Part shown: positions 48,669 through 64,000 of the stretch, piece by piece | Layout: each line of letters starts with the position of its first letter | Numbering within the stretch: the first letter of the stretch is position 1 | Assembly (NCBI GenBank): GCA_963070105.1 | Contig: OY718808.1 | Span: 4,007,738-4,071,737, forward strand | Origin: Litomosoides sigmodontis | Taxonomy: Eukaryota; Nematoda; Chromadorea; Rhabditida; Onchocercidae | Direction of reading: 5' to 3' | Length of the DNA stretch: 64,000 nt | Made by a program: the position numbers and the translations under genes | Notes under the pieces: model-generated | Seen by the model: only the letters and a program-made list of their open reading frames with translations | What the model was told of the DNA's origin: nothing | Databases searched by the model: none

Positions 48669-48783
48669 ACAGAGAGAGATATGTATTGTCAATGGTTATG
48701 AATATAAGTGTATTTTCTCTCAGATAATAGCGTGTTATTCAGCAAAAATTGTACCGAACATATTCTTTTATGTCAAAGAACGA

Positions 48784-48789
48784 AATAAA
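48784..48789 (+). terminator. Polyadenylation signal of the PDZ gene
   Basis: AATAAA (repeated as AATAAATAAATAAATAA) 115 nt after the TGA at 48666-48668. Confidence 0.5.
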
Positions 48790-49485
48790 TAAATAAATAA
48801 TTTAACGTAAGTTTTTCAAGTTTTTACGGTGTAAGCAAAAGCACTAACACGATTTCACGGTTTGGCACCATTTCTCGATCGGACAACCGAAATTTTCCGA
48901 TACAAATAAAGCATTCATAAGCTATTTTTACTCTAGGATGCTGCATTATAAAGGAGAACTCCGAATATAATCCGTGTTGGTAAGGCAAACAACCGGTAGG
49001 AATATTGAAAGATTTTTGTCGAGAGTATGATGTTGCAATGAAAACTTTTAATGGCGTAAATAAAGTGGTGTAAAGACAAGCGACATTTAACGAGATGCAT
49101 TTATCACATGAAGCGAGTTATGTTCAGTCGACCCTTCAAACAAAAAAAATGAGTTATCAGTGGGAATAGTGGGAATAGCAGTGATAATAACAAAAAAAAG
49201 GATAATTAATATAATGCCGTTGGTGCATTCTTTGAGAGAGAAATATACAAACAAGACAGCAAAATGCAAACGGAAAAGCGGCCAAAGGCACAGAAAGCAG
49301 ATGCACAAGAAACGGCTAAACAGAAAACAATACACTAACTATGAGCATACTACAGACAGTACAACATGTCACTGATTGTATGACAAAACATGAAACTCAA
49401 GCAAATCATTTTAATTCACAATGATGATATCACCAACATCAAGTTGCTTTGAAGAAAGCCATTTTCCGCTGTACACCTGAATTTT
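48790..49485. other. Spacer between convergent PDZ and TFIIA genes
   Basis: No supported exon. Opposite-strand open frames at 49087-49335 and 49160-49375 overlap each other and have no splice or domain support. The stretch is somewhat less AT-rich than the large gene-poor region. Confidence 0.4.
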
Positions 49486-49495
49486 TTTATTTATT
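49486..49495 (-). terminator. Polyadenylation signal(s) of the TFIIA gene
   Basis: Two overlapping AATAAA hexamers on the minus strand, about 270-280 nt downstream of the TAG at 49764-49766. The 3' UTR would then include the duplicated exon fragment at 49569-49620. Confidence 0.4.
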
Positions 49496-49568
49496 ACAAA
49501 ATATCTGCAATAAATCCATCACATATGTGAGCAGTTTGAAAGTGTTTCATACTTTTATTTTCAAAAAC

Positions 49569-49620
49569 TTCCGTTTTTACCAACTCTATTGCTACCACCA
49601 CTCGGCCTCACCGAATCCCA
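49569..49620 (-). pseudogene. Partial duplicate of the TFIIA terminal exon end
   Basis: TTCCGTTTTTACCAACTCTA, then a variant of TTGCTACCACCACTCGGCCTCA, closely matches 49739-49780, which spans the stop codon and last residues (GEAEW) of the TFIIA gene. Differences include T for C at one site and a 3-bp insertion. The copy lacks the rest of the exon and cannot encode the domain. It is a local duplication or gene-conversion scar in the likely 3' UTR. Confidence 0.7.
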
Positions 49621-49763
49621 ACCGCTTAGGGATTGTTTGTCAGCCTGAATTCCAGAATTACTGTGAAAGAATCAATTAGGTTCAAGTTCCACGTGCCGAT
49701 TTCGGTCATAACGTACATTTGAAGCGAATTAAAAAGTTCCTTCCGTTTTTACCAACTCTACTG

Positions 49764-52700
49764 CTACCACTCGGCCTCACCCGAACAACGCTGGAAGCAG
49801 TGATCTTTACCACGTATATGCATTATCCCATCTTTCAACGTGAACTTCCACTTGCTACGAGCACGATGCACCTACAAAACCGATAATAGTCTCTAAATAT
49901 TTTAATAATAGTACAAATCTCAAAGGTTATGATTGCTTACAAAAAAAAAAGCTTGGGAAAATACTAATTCAGCATTCGGCTGCTTGAGCAGTTCTGGAAT
50001 GAAAGTACTCCTCCAATAATTATAATCAAGATGCAAGCAGACAGCAGGAGAAAAGCCACCTTTTCGAATTGGCACATAACAAGATTCTCTGCCTCAAAAA
50101 GCCTCTCTACATCTTCCTCGTCACTTTGGTCATCACCAGAATTTAGAGGATCTTCCTCGGTCACCTGCAACAGTTTCGTCAGTAAGTACGGAGCAACGCT
50201 GAAGTTATTACTAACAAACCTGATAAAAAAATTGTAGAATAATTAAATTAAAAACATTACTTTATTTCATTTTCGTTTAACTGGTTCTGATCTGCTTATT
50301 AATTTCTAAAAAGTCTTAATTTGTAGATAAAAGCGAGATTTTGTATATGCAGGGCAAAAACATGTCTTAACTGAGCACTTTAAGCCACACAGTTCACAAA
50401 TGAATTCTTGTTGATACCAGCAAAACAATTTTTTTAATTTATGACAAAAAGCGGTGCATTAAATGATCAGATACCTGATCTTCGTCTTCAACAGCATTTC
50501 CATCGTCACTTATACGATCAGCAATGGTCCTCAGTGGATCATCATCATCTTCTTCGTCCATTTCTTCCTCTTCTGATGACGAATCACTAACTCGAGTTGC
50601 CCCATCTAATTGTACTAACTTTTTTAAAGCACCTAAAACACAAGCAATATGAATATGGCAATGAGTCCAATCAACACAGTTTTTTAATAAATACTACATT
50701 CTGATAAAACAACAAAAAGAAAAAAGGAATACTTTCAAACTTCGCTTCATTTGCAGGAATGGATGCTAGATTTATTACTCGCACACACAAGGACAAATGA
50801 CATCATGCAGCAAACACTTAAACAACTCTAGTTCTCTCATATGAATTAAAGAACTAAATAATCAGAACCAATAAATAATCATTGACTTTCGGAAATACTC
50901 ATTTTGCACAAATATTACTACCTTTACACTTACATTTTTGATCAATTTCTCGTTCTGTGTGTTTGCGATCTATGCGAGAGGAACCAGCTACAGAAGTTTT
51001 AGCAATCAAACTAGTTGCTCCATCAAGCATCTGAATTGTGTCTTCTGGTTTTGCGTTAGATTGCCCAGATTGAAGTGGCTGCCTATTTGCAGACTGATAA
51101 ACGACAGCATTATTCAGGGTCGCTGGGATTTGTGAGCCAGCATTCAAAATCATAACGCTGCTGCCCGTTGGAAGATTAGTTGCCCCACTTCCTGCAGGAA
51201 ATTGAAAACTCACCAGTGCATGATATAATTATTCTACATCTTGATATCAGTTTTATCTAACTCTAAACTCGACAATCCCCCAGAGATTTAAAATTTCTGC
51301 AACCGCAGAGCACAATATGCAACTAAGAGATGAACTTAGAATTTCGTACCATGCATCAAAAACTGCTGACCACCCTGTTGAAGAATCCGCGCTTGCCCTT
51401 GTCCAGCAGGAAATGCAATCATCCCAGGTGCCATTGCAGTTATCTGAGATGTGTTCTGACTTAGCGATTGTCGCTGAAATCATGATTCAACCGAAATATA
51501 TAACCTAATAGAATGTTATAATGATTTTAAAGTACAAAAAAGACCATTTTTATTATATTAAGTATATTCCGCATAACCATTTTTGGTATCCATAGGCAGA
51601 AAAGAAAACTATCTAAACATTTTTCTTTTAATTATTACAGAATGTTTTTTAACGTTCTATTCACTTTAACATGTACAGGAAAAAGATATGATAATAAAAG
51701 ATCTTAAACAAGCTCTCCACCTCCCTTGAAGCCATAATCAGTTAGTAAGTCGTCAGCCAATGTCGAAAATTTTGTGACAATTTTACAACATACATGCAGT
51801 TGTGTATAAGTTTTCTTAAACAAATCTATAAGTGGTGTCACTCAGAAAAATACATGCTTATGCTGCACTGAAATTATTTATAGATAGCATATCAGTCAAA
51901 ATCAACATTACTATCATACAATAACTTAAAATGAAAAATTACCTGTATTACAACAGTATTTGGGTCACTGTTGATCGGAATATTTGTGGTGCTAATGTAT
52001 TGCACCTGCTGTACTGGCCTTTGCATGCTTGATGTGCCGCTGGCTTGCATAACTAGTGCCGGATGTGCAGTATGCGACGACGATGATGACCGCACTGGCT
52101 GCTGAACTAATATGTGCTACAAAATATAAAGAATAAACTGAAAATGAAACTTTCCATTATTTCAAATGAGAATTCTGCAACAGAGATAAATTTTGAAATA
52201 ATCTTCATGAAAAATCCACCGATGAGGCTTTACGGTTTTTGAAAAGATATCACACCACATTCAAACTAATTGATCCCAAAGAAAGTTAGTTGGTTCTGAC
52301 ACAACAACTTACATCATGACGACAGTTGAAATTAAAAAAAATAAGACAAATTGCATATATTTCTTCACAGACAATTTGTTCAGGAGATATCAAAATAATA
52401 TTAAAAAGTATCCAATTTTATACCAAATACTACACGACTTAACTGATAAAATATGGATACATCATTCTCTTCCCATACTTTACCTGAACATCGAACTACA
52501 ATGTAAAAACGGTATATACCTGTCCATTTTGTGCGATACGAACAGTGCTGCCTGCAGGTATACTAGTACTTGTCATAACCGGCTGCTTCATCTGTCGTAA
52601 TGGAGGTGGTGGAACATGTCGCGGACCATCCCAATCAACACTATTACTCGCGATTAACTTTTCCTCCCAATCCTAGAAAGGCGCTTTAATTAAAAGCTAT

Positions 52701-53372
52701 AAAACATCAAAAAATTCTAGTTTCAACAGCAAATCCAATGTTGTATAATTCCAAAACCTACAGTAATAACTGGAGGGCAGTGAAAACATCGAACAGCAAG
52801 GATCTACATGAGCATGATAGCATGTGTAAATCAAGGAATGATTGTCAAATCAGAAAGAGCGATATAATCAAAATATGGCAATTCTACATGAAGGAGTCAA
52901 AAGAGCAATAACTCAAACGACGACGTACCTTTTTCAGCTGCTGTAAAACGTCAATATCAACGTTTTCGTCCAAAAATGCTTCCTTAACTTGCCCTATGAC
53001 ATCATTTATAACACCCTTGTATACATCTGCCTGAAAGCTTTCTTTGTTTTTTCTTACTCGTGATCTTTGAACTTGCTAAAATCAATAAAACACATAAAAA
53101 ATGTCAAAAAGACGTGAAGAAACGCTAGCGCCAGCACTCTGCAGATCTACAAATAAATTCTATTATATATCTTCAAAACAAAAAATTAAATGCCATAAAA
53201 ATAATATTCGAAATTTTTTGCCCTTACGCCTCAATTAAACTTATAACATTATAAATACAACAGCAAGACAAAAATATTGTGTTCGCAATATTACACACAT
53301 GGTTTCTGCACTACATAGACAATAGACAAAAGAGCTTACAATAGTATGTCCCGCTTGCTGCTGTTGCGACAT
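49764..53372 (-). CDS. GTF2A1: Transcription initiation factor IIA alpha/beta (large subunit) precursor, 9 exons
   Basis: Minus-strand exons 53372-53340, 53030-52929, 52672-52520, 52116-51943, 51473-51350, 51191-50934, 50632-50475, 50164-50060 and 49871-49764 join in phase to give about 404 aa. Exon 1 encodes MSQQQQAGHTI. The N-terminal helical domain reads VYKGVINDVIGQVKEAFLDE and ends with DWEEKL. The middle is a long Gln/Ser/Thr/Pro-rich linker. An acidic block (SSSEEEEMDEEDDDDP) then leads to the beta domain: DPLNSGDDQSDEED, NLVMCQFEKVHRARSKWKF, LKDGIM and the final GEAEW. In animals the precursor is cut into alpha and beta chains that, with gamma, stabilise TBP on the TATA box (family knowledge). 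Exon 2 could start 45 nt earlier (acceptor at 53075), adding QVQRSRVRKNKESFQ; the shorter form fits the family start better. The C. elegans counterpart is pqn-51. Confidence 0.95.
50881..50916 (+). repeat. 36-bp exact dispersed repeat, copy 2
   Basis: Identical to 45188-45223. This copy lies in a TFIIA intron, starting 18 nt past the splice donor of exon 51191-50934 (minus strand). Confidence 0.9.
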
Positions 53373-53649
53373 TGTCCAAGCAACGACGCGTGGAAAACTT
53401 TCTGATAGCGTATGATATGCACAGTACTAAAATCGTGTAAATCAAAAATTGAAATGAAAAACCGCACAATTCAAAATGAATGGCTAAAACAGAACTATAA
53501 CATTACAAGGACAGGGTTTGTCATATTGATTAATCAATAGTTAGGTTTCATTAAGCAACGTTATTTTGGATTTCTGCATACGTTAGCTCATGGTTCGTAA
53601 ACTCCTTTAAGTGACAAATATAAAAAGGCAACTTAAATAACCTAACATA

Positions 53650-53765
53650 CACACACACAGCCCGGCCGACTTCGCCCATCAAGTATAACCACAGCGCACC
53701 TAATCACTCTTTTACCGAGCGCTATTTCGAATGGCGGCCTCCCTATCCGGGCCTTTGTACAAACG
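53650..53765. promoter_or_regulatory. GC-rich island upstream of the TFIIA gene, candidate promoter region
   Basis: A block with CCCGGCCGAC, GAGCGCTATTTCG and CCGGGCC motifs, far richer in G+C and CpG than its AT-rich surroundings, about 280-390 bp upstream of the TFIIA start codon. It could hold the TFIIA promoter or a non-coding 5' exon. No tRNA or spliced-leader pattern fits. Confidence 0.35.
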
Positions 53766-54114
53766 ATGATCCCAAAGTACTTATGATATTTGGCTGTTCT
53801 TCATTTTCAGCTTATGAAAATAATATTGAAATGGGTCGCTTAATTTTGATACTTGACACAAAATCTATAAAAAAATTGGATGGAACCGCTAATGACTCTT
53901 TTTTAAGTGAAAACAAAATTTTTTTTAATTTTAAAAAATTACGTAAGACCCATAAAGTAGCTCTAGCTCTACACACCTAGAGTGGCTCTTTTTTCTCAAT
54001 TCAAATGCAATTCGCTGGCTTTTTAAAGTTTTACTCCATGAATTAATAATTTGACCTTCGAAAAAATTGGTAGAGGAACATACGAGATTGTTATTATTAT
54101 CATTTAATATTATA

Positions 54115-54620
54115 TATTATTATTTATTATTTTTTACTATTTATTATTATTTATTTATTATTTATTATTTATTATTTACTATTTATTATTTATTATTTAT
54201 TATTTATTATTTATTATTTATTATTTATTATTTATTATTTATTATTTATTATTTATTATTTATTATTTATTATTTATTATTTATTATTTATTATTTATTA
54301 TTTATTATTTATTATTTATTATTTATTATTTATTATTTATTATTTATTATTTATTATTTATTATTTATTATTTATTATTTATTATTTATTATTATTTATT
54401 TATTATTTATTATTTATTTATTATTTATTATTTATTATTTATTTATTATTTATTATTTATTTATTATTTATTATTTATTTATTATTTATTATTTATTTAT
54501 TATTTATTATTTATTTATTATTTATTATTTATTTATTATTTATTATTTATTTATTATTTATTATTTATTTAATATTTATTTATTATTTATTTATTATTTA
54601 TTATTTAGTTATTTTTTATT
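54115..54620. repeat. (TTTATTA)n 7-bp minisatellite, shifting to an 18-bp period
   Basis: From about 54165 to 54390 the period is 7 bp (TTTATTA). From about 54390 to 54600 it becomes a longer unit with alternating TTTATTA and TTTA steps. The plus-strand Leu/Phe/Tyr/Ile frame is an artefact. Confidence 0.9.
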
Positions 54621-54673
54621 ATTTATTATTTATTATTCCTTTTTATTATTTATTCTTTTATCATTGTTTATTC

Positions 54674-59530
<4,857 letters not shown>

Positions 59531-59710
59531 CTTCTTCCTAGTTCAGGTCTCACTTTCAACCTAATTTCACTTGCCTCACTCGTTTTTTAGCTTATAATTT
59601 GGAATTTTAATTTTTGCTACTACTGATCGCCTAATATTTAGGTAACTGATCTCACCAGTAATATTTTAAAACAGCTCAAAATCAAATTTTTAGTTTATTT
59701 TTAGCTTCAA

Positions 59711-62700
59711 ATGCTCGCACTACTGCTCAACGGTGCAAGAGCAAGAGGAAGCGGCTGTGGAACGCTGCACGGTTGCTGGTTGGCACACTTTCTTATCACT
59801 TAACGTTTAATCTTTTTTCCGCTTTGTTTTTCAAATTAATCACGTACACTTTGCATGACATACGCATCGTACTTTATCACTAAGTTGGCCTCTCCGTGAT
59901 GTGATAATTTTACTATCGGCCCATGTGCGAAGGGAAAATGCACTAGCGTTGGGCAAACGTTTACGCTATTTAAATTAATTTCCTATTGTAAATTCTGATG
60001 AAGCAATTTTTTTCGAATTTTATCATACTTTTAATTTTTTATGCCACTCATTGGTTTTTTTGTTTTTTAAAAAAGGTCAGTGCCTAATGCGTGTAAGAGT
60101 AATGAATGCACCGCAAATTTACGATGGTCCGTAAGTGGTCGTGGATTGTTTCTCCGCTTACGCCTGGAAGCCTTTCTGCGTGATCTACCATCTCATGCAA
60201 TGTACATTGCCTTGGGATTCTCAAATGATCAACGTATGGTACGTGAACTGCGATCGATATGATTACACTAACGATTTGCACTGTCAATAATCCTTCCTGA
60301 TCAATTCTTCATGATTTATCAGCAATTTCATTTATTTGCAATAATTAATTTTACGTCATCCATATGTGAAATGAGAAGATAAGGTTATGTTTTGAAAGAT
60401 AACGTAAGGTTTACGCTATCAAAGTTGTAATATTTAGGGTGACGACACAGTAATAGAATGTGTTTACAACGGTATTGACGAAGGAAAGGCATACGTATCC
60501 TATAATGATGGCAATTATAACGCTCCGTTATATGAGGTAAGATTAATCGCTTCTTTTGATGGCTTTAAAATTAGGCTCTATTTGCACCAGTTAAGACTAG
60601 AAGATTCATGAGTAATTAAACTATCAGTTAACGAATAATTTTAGAATTCTCGAAAGGCAAATACTGAAAGCGTGAGCATCAGAATGCTCAGGCTACTTTT
60701 TAATTAAAAATTCCACGTTACTGTGGCGTAAAATTTTATTTATAGTGGTATATTAATTGATAAATAGCAATGATTTTCAAATTAATTATTACTGAATCAT
60801 TAATTGATAAATAGCAATGATTTTCAAATTAATTATTACTGAATCAGTGTACGTGTCAATCAATGGAGACCATTATAAACAGCTGAGGTCTATTTCAGGC
60901 TTCAATTCTTCTCATCGTGAATTCCAGTTTTGTCGTAAACGACGATACTTTCACTTGCTTGCTTAATATCGACTTCAAACAGCTTAATCGATTGTCTGGC
61001 GGTGATAAATCAAAAGTTTGTTCTGCTAATTATTTCACGCAACTTCCCGCTCACATTCATTATTCAAACTTTTTATTGCACTTGTAATTTTTAATTCCTC
61101 ACTTATTAATTCAAACACCTTTACATGAAGATAATTAATTGCATTTTCAGGTCTTCAATTTACTAGCACAACCGCATTATCTACAAATCGTTCGTGGACT
61201 GATCGATCAATACAGTAAATGTTTAAATTTTTGCTAAAACTTTTAATTTTCCAAAAAAAAAAATTCTCTTCTTTTTCTTTTTTTTTAGCCTAAATAATCA
61301 AAAAGTTCAATAATAAACAAATATTAGCATATGTAAAGAAGATGCATTCATTATCGGACGGTTCACTTCATCCGTGGACGACAACGACAATGGTCAGTAT
61401 GTTACGAAACAAAAATGGAAAATACGAAAATATTAAAGATGCTCAACAAGTTAGATGGTTCTCACGTGGCACCACGTATGCGATGGTAACTTTACACGGT
61501 AAATTAATATCTCAAAACAGTAAAACACGCGACATTGTTTTTTCAGTTTTCTGTTATTTAATTATAGCTATTATGCAATTAATTGAAAACAATAATCGAT
61601 TCAAATAAAAAAGCAACCTTTTGCACACATCTACTAAAATTAAATTGTTAAAAAATTTAAATTGTCTTTTAAATTTAATTTTTTTTGTATTTATAAATTA
61701 GCAAAAAAACTGATTATTAATTAATTGCGGAAAATTTAGTTCCAAAAAAAAATTAACATTAATTGCAAAATGCTTTTTTTTTGTATTGAACTAATTCCTC
61801 TTGCTTTTTAAAAATTAGTAGGAGGAAAATTTGCTAAAATAAATTTTAAAAAATTAAAAATTTTCATTTTTCTTTCTTTTTTCTGCAGTAATCTTAATGA
61901 TTTGGAGTTGGTGGTTTCTCCTATCGAACGCAATCTTACTATCACGACATTTCAAAACATTTTGGCCGACCGTACGAATCGATGATATGCCTATTTGGCT
62001 TCAGGCATACTTTACCTCATTCCTTCTTAATTTGCTACTGAGAAAGTGAAAGATGCAATTTTATTGACAATAAATTGAAAAGGAAAAAGATTTCAATTTA
62101 GCTTCATCGTGGCGGTGCGCTAATGTCAATAATGCTACAGACAGTAGCTATTTTCCTCATTTTCATCCAGTCAAGATTTCAATTCTATTTATGGTGTACA
62201 CGACAGTGTAGCATTGAGGTGAAACTGCTTCATCCATTTTCATTTCTTCATTACTTTTAATTACTACAAAAATAGTTTTTTTATAAAAATTGATAAGTTT
62301 TACGAGAGTGAAATTTTAATTTTTCGTTTTATTCGAATTTTTTCAATGTAAAAATTGCGTTAGTAAAATTAATTGAAATATCTTATGTAGCAAAGTTAGG
62401 AAATTAATTACAGTACAGAACATTTAAGTGGAGTAAAATTAATTAGGACAGAATAAAATATTGATAAAGTTAATTAGAATAGTATCAATGTTTCATTATT
62501 ATTTTGATAAAAAATTTGGGAAAATATTCTTTCAATCCATTTTCAAAAATATTTGCCCTTTTTTTAAATTGGCATTGATTAAATACAATGCGATTAGCTA
62601 TATGCTAGTTGTGTTACGTTTTAAAAAATTTTTGCAAAAAAAAGGAGGAGCAATTTAAGTTTTATATAATACATCAAAATAAAATAAGTTGACCTAAAAA

Positions 62701-63402
62701 AATAATTTAACAGCTGAAATTGTAGCATTTGATGAAGCCAATACATACCTGGTCAGGCTTGCTTGCTTATATTCTTGCTGTAACACAAATTTCGATAGCA
62801 TTATGTCAATTCAAATGGAAATTCATGCAACGATTCTACTTCAAATGGCTTCATCGCATTCTAGCAATTGCTGCATTCGTTGCTGCATGTGTGACATTTT
62901 AAATTTTATTTTGCATTTCATTTTGAATTCAGTTACGTGTGCTGCAAAAATTAATTACGATCACGTTACCTACGTTACAATTCAATCAACTATAATGCAT
63001 TTTTTAAAAAAAATGTTTTAAAAAAAGTAAAATTTGAGGTTGCTGAATTAGTGAATGCGAGAGTAGTAACTGATGTTGCCGCACCATGTAACGTTGCAAT
63101 TACACTTTGATAAGGCGCATTTAAGATGACTGCCAAAAGGTGCTTTTTTTTAGCGCTTCAAAAAACTAAACTTTTTAAAATAAAATCAAAAGATGACAAA
63201 TTTGCTTGTAGCTTTAGGAATATTCGCCTCAACGAACCATACGAAGACAGGTCTTATTCGATACTATGGAAGATGGCCAGTTCTTCTTAATGGCATATAT
63301 TTATGCATATTTTCCACGATGCTTTTTGGCTTTAGCTTCCTAGATGCTTTTAGCAGGAAAAAATTGGTCGAAAAAAGCGAATGCATTGGTTTGCTCCTTT
63401 AA
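59711..63402 (+). CDS. DOMON-cytochrome b561 membrane protein (FRRS1-like), 9 exons
   Basis: Exons 59711-59778, 60076-60238, 60438-60536, 61151-61214, 61328-61498, 61889-62004, 62102-62218, 62726-62888 and 63212-63402 join in phase to give 383 aa. A short N-terminus (MLALLLNGARARGSGCG) leads into the DOMON domain: NACKSNECTANLRWSVSG, IALGFSNDQRMGDDTVIECV and the end WFSRGTTYAMVTLHG. The cytochrome b561 part has membrane helices with the expected His motifs: LHGVILMIW, WLQLHRGGALM, MKPIHTWSGLLAY and FKWLHRILAI. These are the usual haem ligands of b561 proteins, which move electrons across membranes and act as ferric or ascorbate-linked reductases (family knowledge). The intron after exon 62004 starts with GC, not GT. 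The first exon is the least certain: its phase fits, but the signal peptide is short. A tandem 47-bp duplication lies in intron 3. Confidence 0.88.
60752..60845 (+). repeat. Perfect 47-bp tandem duplication
   Basis: Two identical head-to-tail copies (60752-60798 and 60799-60845), each starting ATTAATTGATAAATAGCAAT, in the third intron of the DOMON-b561 gene. No divergence means a recent event. Confidence 0.95.
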
Positions 63403-63510
63403 GTGAAATTTTTTAAATTTTATTTAAATGAAGTTGTAAAAGTGATCGATTGTGATTGTGATCGCTATCCCACATAATTATAAGTCTAATTCCCGTGAAA
63501 AAAAAGATAT

Positions 63511-63516
63511 AATAAA
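63511..63516 (+). terminator. Polyadenylation signal of the DOMON-b561 gene
   Basis: AATAAA 109 nt after the TAA at 63400-63402. Confidence 0.5.
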
Positions 63517-64000
63517 AAATTCGTGCGGGAGCTTTTTGCTTCATATTTTTTCTTAACATTCCTAGTTGGTAATTAACATGCGTTTTTTTGCAAAATATCT
63601 TTTCTAAAAAAAAACAAACAATTTTTGATTGCTTGATCAAATCCATATTTATTGATCAAATCCATTAATTTAATTTTGATTTAGAGCATGAAAATGCAAA
63701 AAATGCAACAATGAATGCTGAAAATATTGGCGAAAGAAATGAACGCAAATTCTGTTGGGTATCTTTTCAACTATTTCAATTATTAGTTTCATAAATAATT
63801 TAGTAATAAATATTTCATTGATTATTTTCCGCAAACAAGTGGTGTTTTTTTTCGATTAATTAATTCTTGCTCTGCGGATCTTTTCGTAGTGAAAAAAAAT
63901 TGGAATTGAAATATTAAGATTTTAATTTGAAAAAAAAGTTATACAGAGTGTGCATGTATGCGTGTTAACTGTGTGTGCGTGGGTGTGTGTTCATGTGGAT
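63517..64000. other. Right flank, no gene seen
   Basis: AT-rich sequence without a supported exon. The last 60 bases are TG/CG-rich, similar in character to the tract at 1129-1192. Confidence 0.4.

Overview
The window reads as nuclear DNA from a nematode. It is strongly AT-rich and full of microsatellites. Its genes are cut into many small exons with GT..AG introns ending in TTTTCAG-like acceptors. Several protein families point to nematodes: a trypsin-like protease with the DUF316-like layout, a Cys-loop anion channel with a PAR motif before M2, a DOMON-cytochrome b561 protein and a two-PDZ protein. A clade III (spirurid/ascarid-like) worm is only a guess. I see no prokaryotic, viral, CRISPR or intact transposon signature. 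All gene models were assembled by hand from open frames, splice sites and phase.

Layout: (1) 0.4-9.3 kb, minus strand: a large unrecognised single-pass membrane protein of at least 789 aa in at least 18 exons; one intron holds a ~0.95 kb (AAT)n array. (2) 10.7-14.4 kb, plus: a secreted S1-type serine protease. (3) 15.1 kb: a tRNA-derived element; 15.5-16.2 kb, minus: the last two exons of an unrecognised gene. (4) 17.7-21.1 kb, plus: a small coiled-coil protein, with a tetranucleotide array in an intron. (5) 22.9-24.7 kb, plus: a complete KTI12 homologue in 6 exons. (6) 24.7-36.5 kb: gene-poor, with one exon-like island at 28.4 kb. (7) 36.5-44.7 kb, plus: a complete Cys-loop ligand-gated anion channel in 15 exons. 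(8) 45.6-48.7 kb, plus: a two-PDZ protein. (9) 49.8-53.4 kb, minus: a complete TFIIA alpha/beta precursor in 9 exons. (10) 54.1-59.1 kb: a 7-bp minisatellite and two long (ATT)n arrays around a weak minus-strand gene. (11) 59.7-63.4 kb, plus: a DOMON-cytochrome b561 protein with an apparent GC-AG intron.

The genes look like independent transcription units on both strands; I see no operon or functional cluster. KTI12 and TFIIA are housekeeping genes (Elongator/tRNA modification and Pol II initiation). The channel is neuromuscular or sensory, and the protease and b561 protein act outside the cytosol or at membranes. I did not find a clearly new biological system. The most unusual items are three very long near-perfect AAT/ATT arrays, a 36-bp exact repeat shared by two non-coding sites, a 15-bp in-frame GTAAGT..TTTAG segment that looks like a micro-intron, a duplicated fragment of the TFIIA terminal exon, a serine protease with GDSGC, and the large unrecognised membrane protein.
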